This document shows, piece by piece, positions 24,471 to 36,253 of a stretch of 64,000 bases of DNA. The translations under genes were made by a program, and so were the position numbers. The first letter of the stretch is position 1. Each line of letters opens with the position of its first letter. This DNA is from Ptiloglossa arizonensis. Lineage: Eukaryota; Arthropoda; Insecta; Hymenoptera; Colletidae. The DNA lies in NCBI RefSeq assembly GCF_051014685.1, contig NC_135055.1, forward strand, positions 12,264,001-12,328,000. Direction: 5' to 3'. Below the pieces are notes generated by a model. It saw nothing but the letters and a program-made list of their open reading frames with translations, had not been told where the DNA came from and did no database searches.

Positions 24471-24997
24471 CAAGGTGTTCAGGAGCGAAACCGATAAATT
24501 TCGTCAGCATATTCCGGAGGTGAAACGATATAAACCACGAATAATCGGACGCGTTCGAGCTACTTAACTTTCAACGATAATTGTTTATTTGAAATTATCC
24601 GAAATTGTCTTCACACCGATTTACACGAATTGTTCAGAATTACCACCTCGTGTCTATATGCACGTAAATAGACGTGCTTTCATTGACCGCATCCACCGAA
24701 TTTTGACAGGATCGTTACGCATGCTAACAGCAGCTTTCCTGATGTTTGCTATCGATTGCTCGTGTGTACCAGGTTTTCGATCTAGATACACCCACGACTT
24801 TTCGCTCTTATCGCTACGAATGAGAAACACCATAGAAACGAACACCTCGTCTCGATGAAAATCGGTACAACCCCTTAATTGAACAACCACGCGTATCAAT
24901 ATTTCCATAGCGTACACGAAACCTTTCATTCAGAATTACCTCTCGACTATGCTGACAAAACGATCAAAGTTTCTCCGTTTCGTTCCGGAACACCCTG
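24471..24997 (-). mobile_element. Tc1/mariner-type deletion derivative
   Basis: A 527-bp element with imperfect terminal inverted repeats: left CAAGGTGTTCAGGAGCGAAA, right in reverse CAGGGTGTTCCGGAACGAAA. Both arms continue to a shared GTCAGCATA. Each end abuts TA (24469-24470 and 24998-24999), the Tc1/mariner target. The interior still carries a decayed transposase C-terminus on the minus strand (24621-24790). CAGGGTG-type ends with TA flanks occur again at 57995-58491 and as several solitary ends, so a family of such elements has been active here. Confidence 0.8.
24621..24790 (-). pseudogene. Transposase C-terminal fragment (Tc1/mariner type), broken
   Basis: The minus strand reads PGTHEQSIANIRKAAVSMRN, then a RWMRSMKARLFTCI stretch, a stop codon, and in the same frame TRGGNSEQFV followed by a terminal stop. 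Tc1/mariner transposases commonly end with a helix of the type R..RR...CI...GGHFEHLL, and the order of basic residues, CI, GG and EQF/EHL matches that. The internal stop, the missing catalytic DDE region and the small size show it is inactive. Similarity is judged by eye from family knowledge. Confidence 0.6.
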
Positions 24998-24999
24998 TA

Positions 25000-27900
25000 C
25001 ACAGATTAATGACTCGCAACAGTAGCAATTTGTACCTTGGGCAAAAATAATTAATTTATCCCGGTGTTGTAAATTATTCTTATTCGCCGGTGACATTTAT
25101 TGCCACGGAGGGACACGATTATTGACATCCGTTATTCTAACTTCGGTAATAAAAGAAAGCTCGCGAGGTCGCTGACTCCTCCCGTTTACAAGAAACATCA
25201 TAATACCGCAATTAGTCCATCAGGCGGGGCGTAGATGATTTCTTCGCTTATTAAAAACCACAGTAATCTTAGCGAGCAATGCAAACGTATTAACATACGT
25301 TTGATTGTCTTCTTGTCCATGAGGGCAGTTTGATGTTAATTAGCAACGTACTCGTGCCGGCTACTTGAGTGTTACGAATAGCATGGCCTATAAATCACGC
25401 GTATCTCGTGTAGCTTCTTTCCGCAACGCTTATACTCATCCTTTTATTCTGCCCCTTGATTTCTTTCTCTCAGTTGAGAATTCTCCTCCTCTTTTTTTCC
25501 ACTCGCGTACCTCCGGCTGTTATTTAGCAACATGATCATTTAATCGCGCAGGAGACTTTCTTGCGATCCCTTTTTCTGATTTATAATGCTACTATGCCTG
25601 GTCAACACCTCCGCCAGTTTTACCTTTTCGTGTAGACTGCGTTATGTGCATTTTTCATGCACTTTTTGCTTTCGAGAATTACGTTGGGTAAGCTATTAAC
25701 GTTAGTAATATCACCGGTTCGAACTACTTATAACATTCGCAACTGTTGCTGCTTTCAATACTACACTACTAATGAGTACGTGTGTTCTGCTATGATTAAG
25801 CCTGAATTATTAACTTACATACGTATTGGCTAAAAGTTGATAGCCGCTTTGGTTTCGTTCCTCTTCGTGAAAGCACGGGTGCATTTAATCTTCTGCTGTC
25901 GTTTATGATATTTCTCGATCGTCGCGTTATTAATATTTTGAGCGGAGATGCTACGGTTTTTGGTACACGTACGGAAAATAAGGGCATTGAGAGTTTATTC
26001 TATTCGTCTTGTTAACGAGGTGATTAGTATTTCGTAATAGACTTATCTTATGTTACAGTTCAACAATTTCAAAAACGTGGAAAATGTATTTACATAGGAA
26101 TTATTTTAAATACAGAGAATCAATTTTTGGCTAACATTTGGTATTTCATTGTACATTGTCGATATTTTTAGGAATTTGAGGAAGCAAATTTTATACTGTT
26201 TATTTTACAATAATTGACAGATCTCGACCAAAATGAGATTAAATAATTGAGTCGAGAATCATTTATTTAATACATTTTATGACACAGTGGGAATAGGTAA
26301 CTATTACTTGTTTATTATTTTACGAACATTGTCTTTATTTCGATCATAAAATATGTACATATTACATTACACTTTATTGTAATAGTATAATATCGTTAGA
26401 ACAATATAGTATCATTATTGAATGGAGTATCCAACAATATAGTATTATTATTGAATGGAGAATTCATATGGGAATAAAGAAAATTTAAGTTACAAATGAA
26501 AAGTAGAGTTATATAACATATTATATTATCAAAATTGCCTCTGATCGATATAATGTTTCACATTTTCACAGTACAAAAGGGCTATTATTTTTGCATTAAT
26601 ATATCAATAACTCAACGGAAGAAGAAAATACGGTGCAGTGAATAATTTTTACTGAAATGTAAAGATATTTCATTCGTGTATATTTTATTTCCAGCATACC
26701 GTCTCCGCGAGTGTCTTAAAATGTCTATAAATGAAAATTTTACCCATTTGCATAGATATAGCGTCTGCAGTTGCATGTACGTATGCAGGTACGTAAGTGC
26801 GCGTTCCTTCGTGTGCATGCGCTCGATCACCTGCATTTCCGTCTCTTTCGACGTATCAAAGGAATCAGAGTTTTACGACGTCGGTCTGTCGGAGGATATT
26901 TTATACTAAATCTAGATTTCTCGAGAAAACGTCGACGATTCAGGACGCTAACCCGCTTACACGACTATACATCCAAAACAATGAGGCGAGTTATCAAAAA
27001 TCGATCGACAAATTTATCTAGAACTTTATGCTTAACGAGTTCAGCTTTTTATGTATTGCAACGATTTATCAATATCGAGAACAGTCTTAACAATAAAGGC
27101 TAGAAAATTCGTACAGGTTTGATTTCAATATCGCATTATGTTCGATAAATAAATTAGGATTAAAAAAAGAAATAGATTTACAATGTATAAAGTGTAATAC
27201 CTTTTAGAAGGTACTCTTATGGAATATTTTATTTAAATATTACTTTGTTAAAATAAGTAAATGTATATAAATGTATGTAATAAATAAAATATTCATTCTT
27301 ATTGATATCTTGGAACAAAAATAAATTTGTCACTGTCTATAAGAATAATGTGTTTATCAAATTCAACGATTCGTAGATATTACATGAATTGGGATAATTA
27401 CATTGCAGGAATTGAAATGTAATTACGATAAGAAACTTATACCGAGAATGTTAATATTAATACTTTCAAATTCTCCCGCCAAAAGTGATTCTTGGATACT
27501 ACGTCACCATTTTGTACGAGTACTAATGGACTTCCGTTACGTTTATTTGTTCAATTCAAAAATTAAAAATGATCTTGAAATTTTACTGGAAGAACTGATT
27601 AGCAAAAGAAATCATTGAAACTATATATGTTTTTCATGTAAACGATACAACTTTTATATACAAGTATTTTTGATACAATGCCAGTATAATTAAATCTCAT
27701 TCTAAGTTAGGTTAATGACAACATAGATACTACCGTATAATAGTTAGTGGATACTTATCTAAATTGTTCCAGAAATAGTATAAAAATTAATCTACTATAT
27801 ACCATTATTAATTCAAACTGTAATTTACAAACAAGGCAAGTGCATCGATGAAAGGAAAATATCAGACTGTTAACACGCAATATGATTCATACTTCCTCTC

Positions 27901-28417
27901 TAATGTAAAGAATTAATTTTTAGTTCCGTTTTATAATTTACATAACATCGTAATGTCAATTCTTTCTTACTTTGCATTTTCTAAGCGTCCAATGACTCAT
28001 GGGCAAGAATGCACGTCTTTCTAGGTTAGGTTAATAACAGCGTACACATACAAGTGTACGTAAGTAGCTGTACCTCATCTTTCCACAATAGATGTATATT
28101 TATTTCAACCTGCGTGCATTATAAATAACATCAAATATTTTTATTTTTTTATTCTACTCGGTATCGTAAGTTGCTCAAATGCAAATACTGTTTTGGATAT
28201 AATTTCTCTCATATTTTGCATTTCACTGTTCCGAAGAGATCTTATTCATTTATTATATTTCACACCTTCCATTTTATAATTTCAAAAAATCACTCAAAAC
28301 TGAAACTAAGAACTAACATCCAATCAATACACATACACAAAAACAATATTCCATGCATCGTATACTTTTTAATGTTTTAATTCGTACTCTCTACAATTCC
28401 AGTTTAATAACGACCCA
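25000..28417. other. Long AT-rich stretch, no gene seen
   Basis: No recognised gene. A small direct repeat (period about 33, ACAATATAGTAT then ATTATTGAATGGAG) lies at 26402-26465. TAGGTTAGGTTAAT-like words occur at 27705 and 28023 with similar flanks (ACAACATAGATAC versus ACAGCGTACACATAC). A stretch at 25080-25400 has a conserved-element texture (GATGTTAATTAGCAACG). Confidence 0.55.
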
Positions 28418-28449
28418 TTATTAATATTATTATTATTATTATTATTATT
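28418..28449 (+). repeat. (ATT)n microsatellite
   Basis: A run of TTA/ATT trinucleotides, about ten units, with one early interruption (TTAATATT). Confidence 0.95.
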
Positions 28450-28611
28450 GAGTCCATCTGTCTGTATATTTTACCATTAGTCTGGCAATTAAATTCCTTC
28501 AGGCGTCAATGATACGTCTAAACAGGATATTATTTGCGTTCGCTTTACGGCCACTTTAATGTAATTCGTTCGTTCGTATGATGCAAGATTGCTAACTAAT
28601 CGCAATAACAG

Positions 28612-28827
28612 AAAATCCTTCCGTGCCTTCCTCTGCATTCCGAGTCTCGCCGCTCACGCAGGAACGACAGTATCTCATGGACGATTCCGTGTGGCTTTTG
28701 CGTGAGGCTCCCGAGTGGAAGTTACGCACAAAAAGATCTATCCAGGATGCACACAGTCGTAAAATCTTGATTCCCTCGAGTAGATCCGAATGCTTCGCGG
28801 AGCACGTAACTGTTCAACCGTTCATAG
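28612..28827 (+). other. Speculative coding exon, phase 1-1
   Basis: A stop-free 216-base segment lies between an acceptor-like end (CTAAC about 20 bases upstream, then ATAACAG) and a donor-like ATAG|GTATCT. Both boundaries fall in phase 1. The translated stretch, including DDSVWLLREAPEWKLRTKRS, has a protein-like mix of residues but matches no family I know. The acceptor lacks a clear pyrimidine tract, and frames of this size occur by chance throughout the window. Confidence 0.12.
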
Positions 28828-28871
28828 GTATCTGTGCGCCAGTGGAACATACACTCCCGTTGAAATCTTAG

Positions 28872-29694
28872 GGCAGTTGATAAATTTCACGCGAATCGGA
28901 AAACAATGATTGCACGTCAGTCTACCGTGCACTTTACACGTTCTGTATTATAAACAGTTGTGGATCATTGAATCCGAGAACATTGAATGCAAGCCAAGAA
29001 TTTTTACTTAAATTTTGTAATACTTTTATTAAGATAAGTAGAAGAAAGTTATAAATATAAAATAAAGCTAATATTAAAATACAATACACAAAAATGTAAC
29101 GGAAAATTATAACTCGCAGTGACATTTATTTTATTTAAATTTTTCGATCTTAATGATATGTCTATATTAACATAGTAAGAAAGTAGTTAATACATTATAT
29201 ATTAATATTGACAAATTTATATTGTAAGAGAAAAGTTGGTAAGAAATGAAGTACATTCTGGAATAAAATAAATTGAAACAATTTAAACAAACGCTTGCTT
29301 CGTTACGTGCACATTGACAATGACGTTGACTTACAAAAATGACAAGTCACGTTCACTATGGATATTAATTCGGTCGATGATTTATCTAGTGAAAAAAGAC
29401 TACAGTTACAAAATCTAACGCGTTATAAACGTGGCGAAACAATTTTTCAAGTATTGCAATGTTTTCAATTTTGCTAATTTCGTAATTCTGTTAATTAATT
29501 ATAATAGAGTTCCTATTGTAGCCTTATTTCATTTTTGGTAAAATGCAATTCATCGAGTTTAACAATCCCAGCGAATTGAAAGAAGTAAACGCGAGTGCCT
29601 GTCTATAGGTACACCTTTCAGACACACGGTGAAAGTTTTGAATAGAGTTTTGACTAATTAAAAAAATGAAGGAACTGGATTATTAACGCAATCA
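28872..29694. other. AT-rich unique sequence, no gene seen
   Basis: Nothing is supported. Frames are short and very AT-driven. Confidence 0.6.
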
Positions 29695-30046
29695 TTTCCA
29701 TAAATAAAGTTCAGGAAGTGAGTATAATTATATCTGGTAACGAAAGTAATTCAAAATTTCACAGTTCACGTTAAACTCTAGAGTCCCTGCATAACAGTGG
29801 GTAACCTAAGACTTTTGAGCGGCAGTGTAAGTACTCACGTATGCACGCATTTCTATGAGAAGGAGATAAATAAAGTTTCCATAAATAAAGTTCAGGAAGT
29901 GAATATAATTATATCGGGTAACGAAAGTAATTCAAAATTTCACAGTTCACGTTAAACTCTAGAGTCCCTGCATAACAGTGGGTGACCTAAGACTTTTGAG
30001 CGGCAGTGTAAGTACTCACGTATGCACGCATTTCTATGAGAAGGAG
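29695..30046 (+). repeat. 181-bp tandem duplication (1.94 copies)
   Basis: The unit starting TTTCCATAAATAAAGTTCAG at 29695 repeats from 29876 with only a handful of substitutions across its length. Both copies contain CTCTAGAGTCCCTGCATAAC and CTCACGTATGCACGCATTTC. The very high identity marks this as one of the youngest duplications in the window. Confidence 0.93.
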
Positions 30047-32885
30047 CGCGCGTAAGTAGCTCAACGGCGCAGCGTGACGCAAATGTTACTAGAACGGATA
30101 AACTTCTCTCGCTCAAAAATTTCATATATTTCGAGAATCATTCCCTTAGATTCCTCGTACCTTTCCTCGGAGTTTTAATATTTCCCGTGGCGCCGGAAAG
30201 TATCGTATTTAAGGATCAATGAGAACCCTTATACTCGAATCTTTCGGATTTTGCTAAAGTGGTTTCGACTCTCGTGCACTCCGAGCTCGTAATATTTTCC
30301 AATATTGTCGGGAATTTTCATGATTCCGAGTGAATAAACTTCCACACTTTTTTTCCAACTTTTTAGGCTTTCGGAGTGTGGTTTCTCCTATTTCTCTTAC
30401 ATTCCGTTGCCTTGATACCCTAGCCTGGAGCTGACGGAAGTCTTATATTTAAAAAATTAATAACGTTACATCTCTGGAAATTCAGTGCCCGTCGAAAAAA
30501 TATTTTCTCCGTATTTTCATCATTTTTAGAAAGGAGTTTCGATATTTTTCTTGACGTCACTGATCGCGTCTAATACGTTAGAGTTTTTCAATTTTTTTCG
30601 CAAAATGCAAAGTACTTAAAATACTGCTCGAGTTTGACACATTTTAAATTTTCAAATTTTACTTTCTTTCTTATGAAAAACGTTTTTCTTGCACACGCAT
30701 AATATTGGATGAAACGTCGAAGACATTTTTTTATTAAACGACTATTTTTGTTGAACAAATTTTGACTGTCAAGATGAGATAAAATGAGTTTATTTATGCG
30801 TTAAACCAGAGTCTCTATAACGAATTTACAAGTCACAAAATGGCTTCATTTTAAAGTTCAAAGAGCGAAGAGTAAATAAATTTCCCCTTTTTCTATTAAT
30901 AACTTTCAAAGCATTGCAGACATTGTTACAATTCTATTCGAACAGTTGGACGGACATGTTCTCTATCGGCTATTAAAATTTCCAGTTTGAAACTTTATTA
31001 CTTTTTAAGATATCACTTTCACAAACTTGAAGAATATGATTTCGTGAAAAACTGCTTGAAAGTTTCCGACCGCCACTCTCTGCAATAACACACCATCTTC
31101 TTAGAACTGCCATAACTTTATCAATTCTTCGAATTCCTGTCTAAGCTGTTACTGTGACATTTGTAAGACTGTAAACTGTAAGAAAATGGGAAAGAAAGAA
31201 ATTTTTGACAAACTTTGCTTAACATACTTAAACATACATCGAAATTATTATACAGTTGAAACTGAATCGTCAGTTTTTCATATTGTAGTTTCAATTTTTT
31301 TATTTCACTGTAAAGTATCAAATCGAGTTTTATATTACCCTATAAAAGAACTTTGACGACCCAAAAAATGTTGAAAATATTGTCTTAAAAAATTCCTTTG
31401 TACCATATTACAGTACATCGAATGAAACTTTCTCTTCGATATCTCTCACAGTACGATATACGAAAACGCAAAGTTTCTTCAAAGGGATTTCTATCTTCAC
31501 GATTGTTTCATCGTCGAAACAAAAAAACTAGTCCGATTACCAGCATCGTTTGAGCTACATTTCCGCAAAGTTTCGTATTTTTCCGTATTTTCAAGTTACT
31601 CTAACTTCCCTCGTTAATTTATTCAAACGCGTCGAATCGTTTGAGAATTCGCGGAATTGGAAACGTGGAATTCACGACAGCGGTTATTTTACGCGTTTCA
31701 CGTTGCGTTTATAAAGCCTTTGGCATCGTTCGTTCCGTTAATTGAAAGACCAATTGACTGATGTAAATCCGCTAATGTCTCGAAACAAACCGATGAAGTG
31801 GTTTATTTCAATTACGGGCCGATCATACCTGGAAGTCTATCAAAACCGGAAATCGATCGCGGGTAGAACTTTTATACATCGAGTCGTCTCCGCGAGCAAA
31901 AACTATTTAGCGCTCGACGATTCGTTAATTATTCCGGTCGCTTTCGCGTGGACAAAGTAATTTCCCCGCCCGAGCGTACGATCGAGTAAGACGGATGTTT
32001 ACTAATTAATTGGTACATCGCTGAAAAACCCTGTGGCGGACCAATTGGCATTGTATTAAATTCTATGTGTTACGAGCGCAATTAATACGTCGATGAAAAT
32101 ATTAAGAGAAATTTATCGATGTCTGATACAAAGGAAGATGAGAAACAAGACACGCGATACGTTTCGATTATCCACCTTTATGGACTTTTATTTGCTAAAT
32201 CAAATTTTGCACCGGGTAATTATACCCGATGAAATTGATTGTGCGGGAATTCAATTATTCAATTCGTACGAAAGGACGCACCGTTGCGACAAATAATAAA
32301 AATTGATTAACTATACGACAAATTGATCGCACGATTTATTTTTATTTCGATTCGCTTACAATTCATTGTTCAATTTTTGTCAACGTTCAAGCAAAGTGTT
32401 TCAAACTTTCGAAAGATTTCGTGGATAACGATATCTGGATAATTATGTTGGGTCATTGGTGGATAATTTCGATTCAAGTGTTGAGAAATATTTTTATTTC
32501 TTCGACGTAATTAATATTCTTCTTTTATTCTTGTAATCTCCATCGCTATGCATTATCACAGTTTTAACGCGATATAACGGTGAGATTTCGCAATTGTAAC
32601 CGAAATAGTAGTTTATTATAATTATCGAATATGTATTTTCGCTTTATTGCCACAAAAGCAAATCTATTCGGTTGGTGGTTTTCTGGTCGGCCTTTGCATT
32701 AATGTTACCAATAATGTATTCTTTCATAATGTTACCGTTACATAACAGTAATTAAATAACATCCGTAACAATATGTTGTTTTGTTTGTATTATCGGACCA
32801 TGCGAACAAACAAAATTTACTACGAAATGGTAATTCAATGGCAATATAGGGTAAACAACGCGCGAAAATTTGAATCTAGACGCGT
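30047..32885. other. AT-rich unique sequence, no gene seen
   Basis: No convincing gene. Frames at 31121-31321, 31742-31960 and 32093-32296 have no recognised domain. The stretch 31620-32100 has homeodomain-like words (TAATTAATTGG) and GC-richer patches of the sort seen in conserved non-coding elements. This is inference. Confidence 0.55.
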
Positions 32886-33180
32886 AATTCGAATATTCGG
32901 ACCATAAAAATCTTGTTACATTATAAATCCTTTGAACTGTAACTCGAATTTAGAACTCTTGAAACTTTATTTTCATTTACGATATTAACTTAACGATATT
33001 CGAATATCGATCATTCATATTCTTCGAGTTTTTTTGGTTGATCGATTCAGTGATTCGAATATTCAACGATCATAATTTAAATGATCCAATATTTGAATAA
33101 TATTCGAATAATTATATTTGAATAGTGACTCAAATATTCGAGTACTGATATTTGAATAAGTATTCAAACGTACGAAGTTT
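32886..33180. repeat. Cluster of ATATTCGAATAT-type palindromes
   Basis: ATTCGAATATTC (32887), the perfect 14-bp palindrome GATATTCGAATATC (32995-33008), ATTCGAATATTC (about 33053-33064), ATATTCGAATAA (33100) and AAATATTCGAG (33132) occur within 300 bases, along with further ATATTTGAATA variants. They are irregularly spaced, so this is a motif cluster rather than a tandem array. Confidence 0.5.
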
Positions 33181-34582
33181 ATTCATAACGTTCAAATACC
33201 TCTAAAATATTACAATATTAAATTATTCGAACAGTCTAATCTTAGTCAAGATGGATGAACATTACCCGAAAAATTCATAAATCGTAGTATGTACCTTTCC
33301 TTCGTATGGAGAAAATATTTTAATATCATTGTTGAATTCGTCTCAGTATCCATTAAGAGATAAACAAAACGGAAATAAGGTTTCATAAAGGTGTAAACTG
33401 AAACTTAAATTCCAAAATTAAACAAAGGCACAAATGATTCGTAAACATTGCAATACGATCATCTTATTCTCCTCCTTGAAACAATTTCTCCAAGATAAAC
33501 AAAATCTAGAAAAAACTAACCAGAGCAGCATATTGTATGGTACAGCCTGTACATTTAAATCGGGCATACTGTGCAACTTGCCTATAGTCGTGTGAAAACC
33601 GACGCCAAGTAACATTAGTCACAGCCAGTAGTCACAGACAGTGACTGACAAATATAACACTGTCCGCGGTCAGTTTTTACTAGACAGTTAATGAGCCAAG
33701 TTTTAAACTGTAATCACTTACCAAAACATCCAAGACCCGTCTCCGTGCATCGCAAACGCTCTAAAAATCGTCAAGTGTACGTAAACACGTATCAAAGTGT
33801 ACGTGTGCAAACATCCCAATCGTTGTTACATCATAGAAATCGAGTATTTCGAAAAGACGTGATCCACGAAATTGAACATTTTCGAACGTCGCTCTTCAAA
33901 TTTTTCCAATAAAGATTATTCGCGGGAAAATCGAACACACTGTGATACGCAACGCCGAAAGTATCGAACAGAACAAACACCCCGTTTGTTTGTCGAATTC
34001 GTGCAAAACGTCGAGCCACGGTACACATCGTGCAAATTAGAAAAAGAGAAGAAAAACCGGGGGTTAACGGAAAAAGAAAAAAAAAGAAAACCCCCGGAAA
34101 CCGATTAGAAGAATTACGGATCACCGATTTCTACATTGTTGCATCGAAATTTCATACGACGTTAGATCCGTGTGTAATGGTTTTATCGAGAGCGCGAATA
34201 ATCGGCCGATAGAAGCCCAAAGCGGCTCAGGCTTAATCGAGCATACCGCGTCCATCCTTTAACAAGTTCCATTGTAACGTTTAATATTTTCCGCCAATAT
34301 CCAGGGGAATATTTTCTCGCATCCGTCCGTGCCATATTTTATCACGGCGGGCCCGGGAGCGCGCCGGTTATAAACTAGAAACGTAACACCGAATGGACAT
34401 CGTTTACAACGCGATGACACATCGCAGGATTTCCCATCTGCTTATTTTGATTTATTAGTTTTCAGCTCGTCGCGTTAATTCGCCTGGCCCCGAGCTCTCT
34501 GCAAACGGAACGCGTCGCGTCTGATGATTGGTTGACGATTGAAAGAATCCAATGGATTTCGGGATTCAGAGGAGTCCAGTTT
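33181..34582. other. Unique sequence with one strong hairpin
   Basis: No recognised gene. A 9-bp perfect stem, CCGGGGGTT at 34057-34065 and AACCCCCGG at 34089-34097, encloses an A/G-only loop. Short GTCACAG repeats lie at 33613-33645. The stretch 34290-34500 has a mixed GC/homeodomain-word texture. Confidence 0.5.
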
Positions 34583-34621
34583 TGTGTGCGTGTGTATGTG
34601 TGTGTGTGTGTGTGTGTGTGT
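34583..34621 (+). repeat. (GT)n microsatellite
   Basis: About 19 GT dinucleotides with two early interruptions (GC and AT), directly followed by a T-run. Confidence 0.95.
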
Positions 34622-36053
34622 TTTTTAGAGAGATTTCAAATACGGAAAGAAATTTTTGAGCGAAAAGGGGATTTTTGAACTGCAAAGGGTCATTTTTCAA
34701 TTTTGTTTGGACGAGTTTGTTTGCGTTTGACGGAAGCGATTTTTGTGCGATTGGTGCGCTTATTCGAAAGAGAAACGACGCGCGGAGAAACGAAGAGAGT
34801 AATGTTAAAATTCGACGAAGCGACGTGATATTTTTGTAATGGTTTTAAATGGTTTGTTTCTGTTCTACGTACGTATGCAAGACATAGTTGTATTTTGGTT
34901 CTATCGAGCAATAGAGTAGAGTGTATGTAAATTAATTATTCATTGACGATGTTTAGCGTACGAGGGAGTATGGTACTCTTCGGTTACGATAACAATGTTT
35001 AAGCAAATTTAAACATAAATATTCCGAATCTGACGAATTCTTTAAATTGTAACGAATCGTTTACATTTCATATACCGACTTCGAGGTTTAAATTCAAATT
35101 TCAAGCTCAAAGTTTGTTTACATAGATTATTCGTCTAATATCCTTGACTCGAATTTTTACAGCAACCTATAAGTAATATCATTATACCAATAAACCTTGT
35201 TCATATACCTCACATATGTACATTTTCTACCAAACGTTTGCAACAGCAGTCGTTTTTCAATTTTTCGAGTAAATGTCACTTACTTTCAAGAGTATAATAA
35301 GTAAAACTAAAGTAACATCGATTAACATCAAAGACGAATAACTGTCCACGCATATCTTCAAACATTTTTTCGAAAAGATACTCAGCTATCTCTATCATTA
35401 TCACGTGTACTATACTCGTGAGAAACTCTGCAGCGATCCTTCCACGTAATCGTAAGAATCGATCGTTGCTCTGAAAAATCAACTTTAAAAAGAACATTAA
35501 TTACGAGAACAATTTGATAATAAGAGAGAATGTTTCCATTACACGTCAAACGTTTCAACACGCCACAGCGATTCGAGGCAATTTAAAACGTTTCCCTGTG
35601 CCAAATTTCCGGCGACCCAGAGCGGAAGGATCAAACGATCCCTCATATCACAAAGGAAGGACTGGAACGCCAGCTCCGTGGTAACGATTCGTGCGTGCAC
35701 GCGCGAGTGCGTGAGTGCGTGAGTCAGTCTGCTGTCACGCAGGTTGCCGAAGAAGCGAGGAAGAGAGCCAAAGAAGATCCTATCTCGTCGAACTGGCCTC
35801 GCCATTAGTGTCACGAGAATGGGAAGGACTTATGTCCGCGGTGGAGCTACAGCTTGCTCCAAAAGTGAGAGAAATTGCGATGCTCGAGAATACGAGCTCA
35901 AACCATTCCATACCAATCAAGTTTCGATAACTCGTGTCATAATCGACAACAATGTCGTCCACAACTTTCACTGTCCTCGTGAACGTTAAATTTTCGTTTG
36001 GAAGATATTGTACAAGAATTTTTTTTTGTTTATTTTCCAAGAAATTTACATTA
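34622..36053. other. Unique sequence, no gene seen
   Basis: Opposing short frames at 35539-36040 have no known domain. Nothing else is supported. Confidence 0.55.
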
Positions 36054-36253
36054 GGTTGTTCGATAAGTTTTGTCGTTTTTTACATTGTAAAGAAATACTA
36101 TGACATTTGAAGTTTGGACAACTGTAGATATACGAACTAGTCGACGTGAAACTTCACACATGTTCGTTAGATAGCAGTACTATATTTAGAAAAATGAAAC
36201 GAAGAATGTAATAGTGCCATTTATTATCCAACGACAAAACTTATTGGGCAATT
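36054..36253. mobile_element. Mariner-type MITE, family 2
   Basis: A 200-bp element. The left arm is GGTTGTTCGATAAGTTTTGT and the right arm in reverse is AATTGCCCAATAAGTTTTGT. Both continue CG. TA dinucleotides lie outside each end (36052-36053 and 36254-36255). The interior has no coding capacity and matches the decayed copy at 39333-39492. The AAGTTTTGTCG terminus also bounds the element at 42682-43242, linking all three. Confidence 0.8.

Noticed and set aside
28021..28036. TAGGTTAGGTTAAT as an interstitial telomere (TTAGG) array
   Set aside because: Only about two units are present, and similar AGGTTAGG words are scattered singly (23893, 27705, 63236), so there is no array.
30053..30066. 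TAGCTCAACGG resembling a tRNA A box
   Set aside because: No B box within tRNA distance. I could not fold a cloverleaf.
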